From NCBI RefSeq assembly GCF_963576675.1, contig NC_088915.1:31339501-31403500 (forward strand): a stretch of DNA of 64,000 nucleotides, read 5' to 3'. A program made the position numbers and the translations under genes. Position 1 is the stretch's first letter, and each line of letters begins with the position of its first letter. The notes below the pieces were generated by a model that was not told where the DNA came from, ran no database searches, and saw nothing but the letters and a program-made list of their open reading frames with translations. This DNA is from Euphorbia lathyris (taxonomy: Eukaryota > Streptophyta > Magnoliopsida > Malpighiales > Euphorbiaceae). Positions 22,441 through 34,764 of the stretch are shown here, in pieces.

Positions 22441-25400
22441 ATCGAATATTTACCTTCAGAAATATAAAACTATCTATCGTGACCAATGAATATAATGGTG
22501 GAATACTATCTATCATGCTTTATATAGAAGTTTATTTATGACTTTTGAATTTCATTTGCTTTGTGTTTTTTCATCTTCCCGTAACTCTTGCTTTCTTTTA
22601 TTATTTTAATTAATAGGCTAGTAATTATTTAATATATTATAAATATAAATTTGTTATTTTTAATTAATTAAATATTTATTTTTAATTAACTAAATATTTT
22701 TAATCTGATTTTTTTACTACGTTGACAACTCATCGAAAAGACCTCTAAAACACTTCTTCTCATTTCTCTCTGCTTCCGTAATTATATATAGTATAAATTA
22801 TTCTTGTTTCCATAGTCAAAAAATTTCAATTTGTTCCTGTCATTTATTATATTTACCCTTTTTTATTAAAAAAATGTTTTTTTTTTCTATTTCCGTCATG
22901 TTGCAAAATTTCCAATTAATTCATGTGATTTATTATATTTACCGTCTTTTTTTCTTATTTCCATCATATTGCAAAATTTCCAATTTGTTTCTATGATTTA
23001 TTATATTTAATTTCATTGATACATATATTAGGTAAAAAATTTATTCCTGTGTTTTAGCCTATTACACTAATTCGTGGGCACATAATTTTTTTTTTCTTAA
23101 TTAACTATTTAATATTTCCATATAAATACAAAATTGTCATTAATTATACAGGTAAACAAACTTGTTTTTTAAGTTACCAAATTTAATAATATATTTGTAA
23201 TGAAATGTACACTAATATTTTTATATTAGTACAAAAAAAATTATTATTTATTCTCAATTTTTCTAATTTTATCCATAAAGTTTATTGGAGATAAAAAAAA
23301 ATTTACAAAAAGAGATCAAAAGTTAGGAGCGGTTTGTTTTGGGGTTTTAGGAAAAGGTAAGGGAATGATGAGGTTTCATTCCTTTTATTGGTGTTTGTTT
23401 TATCAATTCAATCATTGCCTTTATCTTTTTTTAGTTTTGGGTTTACTCCTAACTCCTCTAATCTCGTTCCCTCCAATCCCCTAAGATTTTCCATTCTCTT
23501 TCCCATCTTTCTCAATTTAAACATCTACTTTGCTTCTAAAATTTCATTTTAGTCTCTATTTTGTTTTTAATTTTATTTTGCTCTATATATTTATTTATTA
23601 ATTTTTTAATCCTTGGATTAATTTCACTTTTGATATGTCACACTCGACGACCCTAAACGATCTCAATCGGCATCGGACGTGAAATAGAAAGATCATAATC
23701 AATACTTAAGAGTCTCCAATTTAACCAAATATCATTATATTACAATTGCAATACCAAAGTTCTAACCATAATTCTAACAATAAGCAGCCAACTTCCAAAC
23801 CTCGCCTAATCAGTCGGTAACATTCTCTATATCATGTACTTTCTCACCTAAAAACATTAAAACATTTAAAAACGTGAGACAATAATCTCAGTAAGAAACT
23901 ATCAGCTATAAAAACCAACTTTACTTAACATAGCTACATATATACTTTTATAAAGGATTTAATCAAAACCTTATAAAATATACTCAAAACTTAAGTTCAT
24001 ATAACTTTATGTATATAATGCATCTTGTCAAAACGAATCAAAACAAATAAACGTTTCATCAAACCAATTCATAATCAAATGAATGTTTTATCAAACCAAC
24101 CTGTAATCAAATAAATATTTTATCAAACCAACTCGTATTCAATCAAATGTAAAACCTTATATCAAAATCAATCATAACCGAAAACATAATCCAAATGAAC
24201 TTAAAACATTGTATCCATCCTCGAGTTTCTCCCCTTAAGTATCAATCCATAACCACATATATAGTCGAGACGTCTCTTAACATTGCCTATCTCATATGGT
24301 CTTACCCAACACTTCACTGCCATACCTAATAGGTCTTCAGACTGTGTACACAGGCCATGTCCCTCACTGAACATGGTCTTCAAATATAAAACCACCGATC
24401 CGGATAACTCTTGATGGATATAAAATCACAAAATCATAACGTGCTCAAATTTCCTTTCACAATCAAATTCCAAACTATTTCATAACCATAAATCATTTGG
24501 CTTCAATTAGCTCTTTTGTATCATAAAAATCATATTTGGACTTCAATTCAAAATAATAACAACAATAACCGCAACAGATTTCTCAATCCAAAAACAATTA
24601 GTAAGAAATCATCAAATTCATTTTGTTCAATATATATATACATTGAAACCAAAAACATATATGTATATATGTAAATCAACCAAATTAAGCCTTAAATCAA
24701 TATAATCAAGTAAAATCTGAAATTCACATAGAAGCATAATCAATAGCTTCATTTGAACCGTAATTTCACAATAAAAAGCAAAATCATGAAAAACCCTAAT
24801 TTTACAAAATTCCTGCATAACCCTAAAATATCAATTTCTGAAAAATCTTTGATATATATTTATCTATATATATAAAACTCAAAATATAGTTGATAGTTAC
24901 TTACCTTGGTCACTAATTGAACAAAATACACCTGATTGATTCGCCGCTAAATTCTGTCTAAGACGTTTCCCTCCAAACACTTTTGAAACTCAAAAACTCT
25001 TCGGTTAGGACTTAGAACTATACATAAGGATGCTATGTTTTAAATTTCGAGTGATTCGGACGGTCGAAACTCCGTAAATCAAAGAAACGGTGGAGAAACG
25101 GTTCAGAGAAAACTGATAATAAAAAAATGAAGGAAAAGAAAAAGAAAAGGATATATAATAGATAAGGATGGTGATGATCGAGTATAACTGGAATATTTGA
25201 GAAAAATTTGGTAAATATCACATTTGATCCTACATCTTTCTATAATCTTTTAAAAATTACATAAACTTTTAATTTATATATAAAACCATCAAATTAACTC
25301 TAAACTTTTTCTATAGCACCAAATAAAAATCACACACCGAATAATTATAATATATATTACTATCAAGGTATAAATTCTAGATCGGCTGTTGGATATCTAT

Positions 25401-25740
25401 TTTTTACAAGCAAAGATGGGGGTGGCGGTGGATAATCCTTGCGCTTGTGTTTGAAATTTTTCAAGATTCGATTTGTGCATATTGATATTGTTGTTAATTA
25501 ATATTACATCCATAGAAAAAGGGAATCAGGGTATGTTGTTTTCCAAATTAGATCCAGGATCATAGAATCTGGTTCTTGAAGTTTGAATTTGCTATTCACA
25601 TGTGATTTTTATAATTTACAAATTACTTAATTCTACTGCAATTTGCTCTTTTGTTTTCTTTCTGGCGATAATTCTTAAAAATTTCCCGTCTGGGATCGTG
25701 GCTATTTCCACGTCTGCCGACCGCTCGCTCGCCGTCGTTC

Positions 25741-27004
25741 ATGGCAATTCCGGAGGACTTCATCGGCATCGGGGTTCTTTTCAATCCAAGCCTCAGGTAT
25801 GCTGCTGCGGATGCTTCTGGCGGACCTCCGATTGCCCCTAAACCTACTTTTGCCTCTGTTTTGAACAATCGCACTCCAGCGATTCCGCCATCCACCGCTG
25901 CATTTTCGAATTTGGGAGGGTTGAAGACGGTTCGGATCTCACAAGCGGCCTATGACAGAAGGTTAGCAATGTGTTCCCACTCTCTAATCGGTCGGCTCAT
26001 CTTATCTAAAGGAGATTCCCCTTGGAAAGTCGCAGATTTGAAAAGAAATCTTAATACGATTTGGGGATTTAGTGAAGCTTGGAAGCTTATAGCAATTGGA
26101 AGGGGATTTTATCAGGTGATTCTTCCGTCCAAAGAGGCTAAGGATAGGGCAATTGGTAGGGGTGTCCTGAATATAAAACCTGGAATTTTTCGACTTCAGC
26201 CGTGGATTCCGGACTTCGATCCTTTTGCAGAAAAATCCACAAATGCTCAGGTATGGGTCCGTCTTTATGCTTTACCTTGGGAGTATTGGGATGTGCAAAT
26301 TCTATCAGACATTGCAAGGGGAATTGGGGGTCTAATTAGATTTGATAAAGCCACAATTGATGGTGACCTTGGTCATTTTGCGAGGATGCTTTTGGATGTT
26401 GACATGGCAGGTGAGTTACCGACTCAGTTAGGCATTGAACGGGAGGGAAAACAGATTTGGATTGATATTGTATACGAGAAGCTTCCGAGCTTCTGCAAGG
26501 TCTGTTCTAGCATCGGTCATATGGCTTATGAATGTAGGAAGAATAAGAAGCCTATTGACAAAAACAATTCCAGAAAGCGTTCGACTTCACCACAACGTCA
26601 ATATCGGATTCTTCAAAGGCCAATTGAAGAAACTAGGAACACCGTTCCTGTGACTGAAGTAACTGGCAGAATCCTTACTGCTGTGAATAAACCATCAAGT
26701 GAGGCCCCTGAGGTGGAGTTGTTGAAGAACGACCTGGAAGCTGAACCCCCGGACTTGCTTTTTTTCTATGGATAGGGAGGTGTTGAGTGATGATTTGGAG
26801 AGACCAGAGTCACCGGGGAATGCAAATCTTCTTCCCTCATCCGAAGAGTTCTCGGCTTAATGGGTGGATCAGATGGATAAGGAAGAGGAAGAATGGCATA
26901 CGGTTAACTCTCGCAAAAAAGGCGTTAGATCCTCTTCAATAGACAAGGACTCTGTTGCAACCCGAACTAAAAGGGTAAGTAAACCACCTTTACGGTTCAA
27001 ATGA
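25741..27004 (+). pseudogene. LINE 1 ORF1: DUF4283 and zinc knuckle protein
   Basis: ORF1 starts MAIPEDFIGIG at the first ATG after the leader. It has a DUF4283-type RNA-binding region (about residues 75-215: SLIGRLILSKGDSPW, LQPWIPDFDPF, VWVRLYALPWEYWD) and a CCHC knuckle (CKVCSSIGHMAYEC, about 26497-26538). The open frame closes at 26775 after a frameshift in a T run. The same protein evidently continues in the next frame (DREVLSDDLERPESPG, then a TAA at 26858, then WVDQMDKEEEEWHTV) to a TGA at 27002-27004. That stop overlaps the ORF2 ATG as ATGA, an arrangement suited to stop-restart translation. Confidence 0.85.
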
Positions 27005-30000
27005 ATGTAATTTTCTGGAATTGCAGGGGAATCCTCAACCCTAACACTCAGAGGTATCTGGTTACTATCTGCAAACAACATAGGCCTGACTTTCTCTGTT
27101 TAGTAGAGCTTATGGTTGATTTTGACTCAATTCATCCTAGTTATTGGCTTGGCTTGGGAATGACATTGGTTGCTTGCAACTTGAGGGAAAACCCCACTCT
27201 TTGGATCCTGAAATCAAGCAATTTAAATGCTTCTGTTTCGGTCACTTTTCAGCATGATCAGTTTGTTTTGCTTTCGATCTTACTCCAGGGTAATTCTCAT
27301 CATCTCTGCTTTGTTTATGGAAGCATCTGGGCTAATCGCAGGAGGGATTTATTCAATCGTCTATATGAGCTGAAAGTGGAGAATGATGGAATTTGGTTAA
27401 ATATTGGGGACTTTAATGCCGTGCTTGGCGCGCATGAAAAAACCGGCAGAGCCCCTGCATCACGGCCTTATCGGGATTTTAGAGAATACATTGACAATGG
27501 AGACTGGGTGGATGTTCCTACTTCTGGTTGCTTTTACACTTGGTGTAACGGCAGACAAGGGAGCGCGCGGGTTAGTTCTCGGCTTGATAGGGCAATTGTC
27601 TCCACTTCCTTCTCTGAGCTTTGGGATTTCTCTTGCTCTGGTTTGCCTCGCCATCACTCAGACCATCATCCCTGTTGTTCACTTGCTCCTCCGGAGCTCG
27701 CAAGCCGCCTAGATTCAGGTTTCAGAAAATGTGGATAAATCACTCCAGGTTCATTAATGTGGTGAGGGACCACTGGGATCTTCCTTGCCCTCCCCTCGCC
27801 CCTATGCCTTTACTGTCATATAAGCTTCGAGGTCTGAGACATGTTCTTCGTCGCTGGAATAAGGAAGTCTTCGGTGATTTTAATCTGAACATTGCTAAGG
27901 CGCAGGAGAAGCTAGCTCAAATTCAACAGGAAATTGAATCAACTGGATGGTCGGAAGCTCTTCATGAACAAGAACTCGAAGCACATTCACTGCTTGACCG
28001 TTTTTTATCCCACAAAGAGACGTATCTGAAAGAAAAAAGCCATGTCAGATGGCTGGCGGAGGGAGACAAAAATAGCAACTTCTTTCATTGAGTAGCTTCG
28101 GCGAACAAGGCGGTCAATGGTATCAGCTCATTAATCATTAATGGTTCACCTTGCACTGATCCGACATTACTTTCAAATCATATCACTGACTTTTACTCTA
28201 CTCTTTTCGCCAATACTGAACAGCAGCCCCGAAACTTAGGCTCTATTAAGAACATAATTCCTCAGCTAGTTTCTGATGATGAAAATGAGTCTCTTTTACA
28301 ATGTCCTTCGGATTCTTTGATTAGACAGACGGTATTTGCAATGGACCCCAGCAGCTCCCCCGGGCCTGACGGGTTCTCTGGTCAATTTTTTCAAACATGT
28401 TGGTCGATTATTGGTTCTGATGTCTGTAGAATGGTGAAGTGGTTCTTTATGCATGGCTTAATCTCTTCTGGCCTGAATTCAAATCTCATGGTTCTTATAC
28501 CAAAGGTGGATGGCGCCTCCCTCATTGAACAATATAGGCCTATCGTCGTGAGTAACTTTAGTTACAAAATTATCTTTAAAATACTTGCCGACAGACTTGC
28601 CTTAATTGCTGCTAGAATTGTTACCCCTAATCAATTCGGATTCATCCAAGGGCGCCAGATTCATCAGTGCATTGCTATTGCTTCAGAAGGCATTAACTCC
28701 TTGAACAAAAGATCCTTTGGGGGGAATATGAGTATGAAGATTGACATTCGGAAAGCATTCGATACACTTGATTGGAGTTTTTTATTAGAAGTTTTAGAGG
28801 CATTCGGGTTTTCCCTTAGATTCAGAGATTGGATTCTTAACATCCTATCGTCCGCCCGTATTTCAATTATCACCAGTAATGGCATCACTGGGTACTTCCA
28901 GTGCTCTAGGGGTGTTCTTTAGGGCGACCCTCTCTCACCCATTCTCTTCGGATTGGCGGAAGATTATCTGAGTCGGTTGATTTCTTCATATGTTGACAGT
29001 GGGGCTCTAAAGCCGATGGCATATTCTAGTAAGTACAACATGCCAACGCATCTTTTATATGCTGATGACGTTTTGTTTTTTTGTCAAGCATCCTTGGCAA
29101 ATGTTCGAGTGATTAATGAAATCTTCATAACTTATGGGCTTGTGTCGGGACAAATGGTCAATTGGAGTAAATCTGCGGCTTATTTTGGGGACTCGGTTGC
29201 CGCTAGGCGTCGAATCAGGTTAACAGACATTGTTGGGATCAGGACAAGCTCTCTCCCTTTTGTTTACCTCGGAGTACCTCTTTTCCTAGGAGCCCCTCGA
29301 GCGGCTTATCTCGGGCCGATTGCTGATAAAATCATTGGGGTATTCTCAAGATGGAAAGGGAGTGCGTTATCAATGGCGGGACGACTCACCTTGGTAAATT
29401 CGGTAATCACTAGCTCTATGATTCACTCCTTTATTATTTATAAATGGCCTGCTACTTTAATCCTGAAATTATCAAGAAACATGAGGAACTTTATCTGGAC
29501 CGGCTCGACCTGCACAAGGAAATTAGTGGCGCCACCCTGGCGGATATGTTTATGCCCCTTGTGTGAAGGAGGTTTGGGCTTAAAACATCTTCCTACTCTG
29601 AATGTTGCTCTTACTGGGAAGTTAGCCTGGGGCCTGATTGCGGGCGATTCTCTTTGTTTTCGATTGCTCCGGACTCGGTTCATTGGTCCTTCTGGAATTC
29701 CTCGTATTGCAGTTTATAGGTCTTCGGTTTGGTCCTCCATCCGAGCTGCTTTTCTCAAACTGAAGGAGCACTCCTTTTGGACGTTGGGAACGTCTTCGGA
29801 CTTACCATTCTGGACGTCCGAATGGATCCTTCCTCCTATTGCTCATCAACTTGGTATGACGTTGATGGTTCAGCGTAAGCTAACGGCTCGCGTTTCAGAC
29901 TTTTTTATCAATGGCATGTGGCATGGTCTCCCTGAGGTACCAGCTAATATTTCTCAGCGTATTCTTAACATTAAGTTGAATGGTTCTGATTCGGATGAAG

Positions 30001-31124
30001 TTTATTGGCGACCTGCAACTAATGGCATTTTTACTGTCAAACTCTTTTATTATTGGATGCGACGCCCGCTTCCTCGTCACCATATCTTCTCACTCATCTG
30101 GAAACCTTTTATCCCACCTTCTCGATCAATGGTTTGCTGGAGAGCCTTCGCTGGTTTTCTTCCGACTCAAGATGCTCTCCGACTACGAGGTATTCCGCTG
30201 GTATCCCGTTGTTGCCTCTGCTGCTCGGATGTTGAATCTCTTGATCATCTCTTGGTCCAATGTCCCTTTTCTAGGGAGATCTGGCTCGGACTTTCATCTT
30301 TGTTTGGTAGACGCTTGATTCTTGATTCAACTTTTGCTGTGTTATTGGAACATGCCTTATCTCAAAAATTCAGCAAACAATTGATGACCTTGTGGCTCAG
30401 CGCGGTGGTAACTACGGTTTGGGTAATATGGCATATTAGGAACAACTGCATTTTCAATAACATCAATCCAAATATCCATATCTCTCTTCGCCTTTTGTGG
30501 GCCAGGACCAGAAACGCCGATCAGTTTCAGCTTGGCTATACTTGGAACTCGACGGTGGAAAAACAGATTTTAAACTCCCTTGGCCTATTCCCTCGCTTTC
30601 GGACCGCACCTCGTGTTCTTCCGATTCGCTGGAGCTCGCCACCTGCGGATTGGATCAAAGTTAACACCGATGCTTCTGTTGTCTCTGGTCAATCTGGTTG
30701 TGGTGGTATTTTTAGAGGACACGACGGTCGTTCAGTGGGAGCATTTGCTTACCCTCTGGACTGCTCTTTAGTGCACATGGCGGAGCTGCACGCTGCTATT
30801 TTCGCAATTTCTACAGCAATTGAGCGGGGTTGGAATAAAGTTTGGCTGGAAAGTGACTCGTCTTTTGTTGTTCATCTCTTCCGGACTCGCGTTCTTACCG
30901 TACCTTGGACGCTTAGAGCTGATTGGATTAATTGCATATCGAATATGGATTCAATGACAGTTGTTTGTACGCACATTTTCAGGGAAGGCAATCAGGTCGC
31001 TGATTCGCTTGCATCTTACGGAAGGACTGCTTCTGTTTTAGAATGGTGGGATGGGTCACCCGATTTTTGCGCTTTGCTTATTAGAGATAATGCCATTGGG
31101 CGTGATTTGTATAGATTTTCTTAA
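27001..31124 (+). pseudogene. LINE 1 ORF2: endonuclease, reverse transcriptase, RNase H
   Basis: From MNVIFWNCRGILNP it encodes an APE-type endonuclease (FWNCRG, GDFNAVLG, HHSDHHP), then RT (DGFSGQFF, SNFSYKIIFKILADRL, FGFIQGRQI, MKIDIRKAFDTLDW, GDPLSPILF, YADDVLFF near 29060). Next is a zf-RVT segment (CWRAFAGFLPTQDALRLRGI, CCLCCSDVESLDHLLVQC) and a plant RNase H domain (NTDAS, MAELHAAIF, ESDSSFVVHLF, REGNQVADSLA) to the TAA at 31122. Lesions are one frameshift near 27700, TGA at 28089 (context FFH-stop-VASANK, fits CGA to TGA) and TAG at 28920 (GVL-stop-GDPLSP, fits CAG to TAG). Domain order and length, about 1370 codons, are those of a complete plant LINE. Confidence 0.93.
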
Positions 31125-32420
31125 ATTCTTTGGACTATGTTGTACTCTTATTTTTTTTTTTCTTATTTAATAAATCTAGGGCTCGGGGTGGTTTTCAGGG
31201 GTGCCAGCATAGCTGGGATGTCTGACATTCCTCCCCCATTCCCAACCTTTCAATAAAAAAAAAGGTATAAATTCTAGAAATTTAGACACGGACGTGACAT
31301 GATCCTTTATATATTATTTATTTATTTATTCTCAAAAAATATATTTTGACTAATTTTTTCATTTTTCATTTTGATCCTCATATTTATTTATTTTTCTTTT
31401 TTTATCCCTAGACTAATCTCACTTTTGATCCTTATACTTATTTGTTTTTTGTTTTTTATCCTGAAAAGTAATTTTGACAAATATTTTTCTTTTATCATAT
31501 TATTCGGTTTTGGTATTTATTTTTAATTATTTTAAAATAATTATTTCTGTTTAAAATAAAATATTTATGCATTTTCTTTGATTTATTTTATTTCTATTTC
31601 TTCAGTTTCATCGTCTTTTGATTTTAATAGTTGAACAAATTGATTTTCATTCTTATATTTACATGTGATTAATTTATTAATATAGATATATTATTGTATA
31701 GAAATTATTGTTAAAAATACAAATCTAGTTTATTACCTCATTTGAACCAAACAACTACAAAGAGAATTATGGGTATATCATTCCCTCTGTGGAACTGAAA
31801 CAAACAAAGAAGGAGATTCAGAGTCATTCCATTCATTTCTACTTGTTTCTCTTTCTTGATTCCATTCCGTTACCCATATGCGAACCAAACGCTCCCTTAA
31901 TGTTTACATTTTATTAATTTTCAATTATTTTGGATTGTAAAATACGTGTTAAACTTGACTTCTAACAATTAAACTTGACTACTAACAATTAAACGATTGG
32001 ACAAAGAATGCAAGTATTAATAAAAACTCTTTTTCGATTTCTAACTGCACTACTGAAAGCTTAACTAGTTAAAGAAATGATGATTAAAATGAAATCAACA
32101 CAAACGATTTGAGAATTTTTCTTTTTTATTGATTTTGCAAATATTTTATGATTACAGATAATAAAAATTGGAAACGAAAACAAGAATTACAACGGAAAAG
32201 AATACGTTAATCTCGTGAAGAAATTACGTTTGACAAAGCAATTAATTTTAAGAATGGAATATTAACTAAAATTGAAATTGAAAATAATAAACTTGAAGTT
32301 GTAATTAGATTGATGAATCTTTTGGTATCTGGAGTTGAAAAATGGTCTGTTATGGATGATAACTGTTGTGAATATTCCCATTTGTCATGGAGATAAGTAG
32401 TCAACTGAATCAAAATGATC

Positions 32421-33290
32421 AACTAAAGCATTACCAGAATTTTCATTGCACGAAGCCATATATCTAAAACCTTTTTCATCTGAAATAAGTTGTACGTTGT
32501 TAAATTATTAAAAGTTTTATAATTATACAAAATTAATAAAACAATAGATTATGATTATGTGGTAAAGAAAATAATAAAAAAAAATGATTTATCAATTATA
32601 AAATAGAGTGAATCATAAATTTATGATTTTAAAACATTTGAGTAATATATATAAGATAAATAATTTATTAGTTTTTATTTTTTTATATTTTACATTTAGG
32701 TTTTAAATTTTATTTTTTATAATTAAAAAATTACGTATATATGTTTAGGTGGATTTATATATAGGTTGGGCTTGGGATTTGATTTTTAAATCCAAGTCCA
32801 GTCCGGCCCGAGCCCGCCTAAATTACTAGTGGACTGAGTTGGACTTGGGCTGAGGACTTTTATAGAAAAGCCCATCTAACCTTACCCAGTCCGGCCCATG
32901 GCCATGTCTAAAATGCATCAACAACACCATGTATTCTCTACAAAAAAAACCTCTAAAACAAATTATAGCAAAATATTAATTTTTTTTTTACTAATAAATA
33001 CCAAATTATTAATTTGTTTTACATTCCAAAGCACATCACAGTTTATTTATTTAAATTGTATAGTGATTTTTCTTTTCTAAGAAGAAAAAAAAAGTTAATT
33101 CTGGACATATATCTATGGAGGTCTGAAAGGCATAAGTTACCTTATTGATTCCAGGATATGATTAATATCTTGCTAATTAAAACCAAAATTCATCCAATTT
33201 ACTAATTGAAGTTGGTTTAAGTAGTTAAAGGTTTAGATTCGTTTAAGCTTAGATCTCGAGTTTGAATCCTAACGTAAAAAAATTGGACAA
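32421..33290. other. AT-rich intergenic; decayed repeat pieces
   Basis: No gene. At 32750-32912 lies a GC-richer segment (GGTTGGGCTTGGGATTTG, CCAGTCCGGCCCGAGCCCGC, CCGGCCCATGGCCATGTC) of a kind common at hAT-like element ends; no target duplication was found. At 33200-33290 a tRNA-like B-box string (CTCGAGTTTGAATCCTAAC) suggests a SINE-like remnant. A related string (CTTGAGTTTGAGTCCTAGC) occurs near 45100. Confidence 0.35.
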
Positions 33291-33338
33291 ACTATATAAA
33301 AAAATCATCCAATTTTAGCCATTATCAACTACGGTCAC
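33291..33338. repeat. Left edge of repeat B
   Basis: CATCCAATTTTAGCCATTAT followed by CAACTACGGTCAC also occurs at 54770-54815 (CAACTAAGGTCGC). The second copy is uninterrupted. Here the repeat is split by the TRIM and the gypsy element and continues at 33701-33735 and from 44541. Confidence 0.65.
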
Positions 33339-33700
33339 TGTAAACAAAGGCCTAACTCACCCCAAAAGGTACCTCAAAGGGTGAGGATTGCCTCACATAT
33401 TTAAGGAGCCATATAACTTCCCCATTTAGCAATGTGGGATTTTTCTCTCACACCCAATTCATTTGGTGTGTAACCCGCTATAATATTAGCGGGAGCCCCA
33501 ACATTGAACCATAACTCTGATACTATGTAAACAAATGCCTAACTCACTCCAAAAGGTACCTCAGAGGGTGAGGATTGCCTCACATATTTAACGAGCCATA
33601 TAACTTCTTCATTTGATACCATGTAAACAAATGCCTAACTCACCCCCAAAAGATACCTCAAAAGGTGAGGATTGTCTTACATATTTAAGGAGCCATATAG
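33339..33700 (-). mobile_element. TRIM-like element with three LTRs
   Basis: Three copies of a 77-79-bp repeat (33339-33415, 33526-33602, 33622-33700) each run from TGTAAACAAA to GGAGCCATATA. The first spacer is 110 bp. Read on the minus strand it starts TAGTATCAGAG, one base off the Met-tRNA primer site, and ends with a purine tract AAATGGGGAAGT: the inside of a miniature LTR retrotransposon. The second spacer is a 19-bp remnant. A perfect 5-bp duplication GTCAC (33334-33338, 33701-33705) flanks the whole. It has no coding capacity. Confidence 0.85.
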
Positions 33701-33735
33701 TCACAAACATTTAACTTTAATTTTGTATAATAACA

Positions 33736-34764
33736 TGATAACTTGTGGAAAAATCCTTGATCGGAGCACTTCCCTGTGAGGCGCCGTTGGGATCGGCCGG
33801 GGACACTCCGATGCCAAAGTCAATAATATTTGTGAGAATAAACTGTAAGCACAAAAGTAGAGAATCAGTAAGTGTACCTCAATAGCTTGGGATGCAAGCT
33901 ATTTATACTCATGTAGTTGTAACTCTTGGTAACTAGAAAGTCTCCATTAATGCCTCATTAATGGCGGTTACTGATCTTATTCAAGTATGACCGTTAGCTC
34001 ATTAATGGGTTACTAGTTGCCTTTATTGGGAATCGGCTTTGCCGTTCCTTGGGCGTATCGAGGTTTGACGACGGGTCTCCCAAGGCGTTTGACCTTTTGA
34101 GGCGTGTTGAGGAATCCATAGATCCGCCACCTATGAGTCTTGTTTTATACGCCATCTGGAGATTCGTCGGTGGATCCTTATCCATAAGAGTATTGATGGT
34201 GGATCCTTCATTCTTTGTCTAATTATCCTTTTTCCCCCATGTATGATATTTGGATGTTATGGAGATGTAGATGAACAGTCATGTCATTACTTATCTTTAA
34301 TTGCTATCAATTCTCCATTAATCCCAGCATTTATCCTTGAAACCCTCAGAGTTGGAGTATTCGAACAGTCAAGTCTTTATTCCCCTTTAATGGCTATTAA
34401 TTGCCATTTAATTGTATTTATTCCCATTCATGGATGGTAATAAAGGCGCCTTTTGGTATTCGTGGATCCGTCAAGGCGTATGTACGCTCTCATTGAGAAC
34501 AATAGCGGTCTCCACTACTCGCTCTCATCGGGCGTATCTCGTTATGGCGTATCTCGTCATGGTCCACGTGGTGTGGCATAATGCTAGAAACTCCTTCCTT
34601 TTCCTTATTATTTGCATATTCACCCCTGCATTAATCCTACATTAATTATCATTAATTCCACATTAATCATGCATAAATATCTCTTTTAGAAGGAATAATG
34701 GTTTGCCATTATTTCTATTAATTTTCCTTTATTCCTGATTCTAGAATAATTTGGGTTGTTATCA
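33736..34764 (-). repeat. Gypsy 3' LTR
   Basis: 1029-bp LTR, nearly identical to 43516-44535. It is the 3' LTR because the element reads on the minus strand. Confidence 0.93.

Larger units (their letters stand above)
15209..22797 (-). mobile_element. Non-autonomous Helitron, split by a copia element
   Basis: Read on the minus strand, the 3' terminus is a GC-rich hairpin (CCCGTGC ATC GCACGGG, 15236-15220) followed by TTTTCGACTAG and then T: the Helitron signature of hairpin plus CTRR before a host T. The proposed 5' end near 22797 (minus ATACTATATATAATTACGG, then GGAAGCAGAGAG) resembles plant Helitron 5' ends, but the terminal TC reads TT, so that end is less certain. No Rep/helicase frame is present. 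Without the copia insertion it is about 2.8 kb, AT-rich, with internal tandem repeats. Confidence 0.7.
25382..31261 (+). mobile_element. LINE 1, full-length with 17-bp target duplication
   Basis: A 17-bp direct repeat, AAGGTATAAATTCTAGA, flanks it at 25365-25381 and 31262-31278. The 3' end is a short A tract (CAATAAAAAAAA, about 31253). The element has a 5' leader of about 360 bp, ORF1 and ORF2, 5.9 kb in all. It is inserted in the solo LTR. The perfect target duplication and only a handful of lesions suggest a fairly recent insertion. Confidence 0.93.
23636..31299. mobile_element. Solo LTR (about 1.8 kb), split by LINE 1
   Basis: It starts TGTCACACTCGACGACCC and ends GACGTGACA, i.e. TG...CA with inverted TGTCAC/GTGACA tips. 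The flanks are TGATA (23631-23635) and TGATC (31300-31304), a 5-bp duplication with one change. The Harbinger-like element holds the related string CACTTTTGATCC at 31410, consistent with this being the empty site. No primer site, purine tract or coding region is seen, so I read it as a solo LTR, perhaps gypsy. The lineage is uncertain. LINE 1 lies near its right end. Confidence 0.65.
23326..31896. mobile_element. PIF/Harbinger-like (Tourist-type) element, split
   Basis: The left end GGAGCGGTTTGTTTTGGGG and inverse right end GGGAGCGTTTGGTTCGC form an imperfect TIR. TTA target duplications (23323-23325 and 31897-31899) are typical of the superfamily. Without the inner insertions it is about 0.9 kb, AT-rich, with no transposase. 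Its interior is interrupted at 23636 by an LTR. Confidence 0.75.
22800..32420. repeat. Repeat A, copy 4 (split by nested elements)
   Basis: Left part 22800-23325 and right part 31900-32400 join to give the same order as copy 2: AAAAAGAGATCAAAAGTTA, then ATGTTTACATTTTA. The 8.6 kb between them is a nest of a Harbinger-like element, an LTR and a LINE. The right part ends in GATTGATGAATCTTTTGGTA-type sequence, then diverges near 32370. Confidence 0.75.

Noticed and set aside
25623..25895. Opposing frames at the LINE 1 ORF1 start
   Set aside because: ORF1 on the plus strand has DUF4283 and zinc knuckle motifs; the opposite frame is a shadow.
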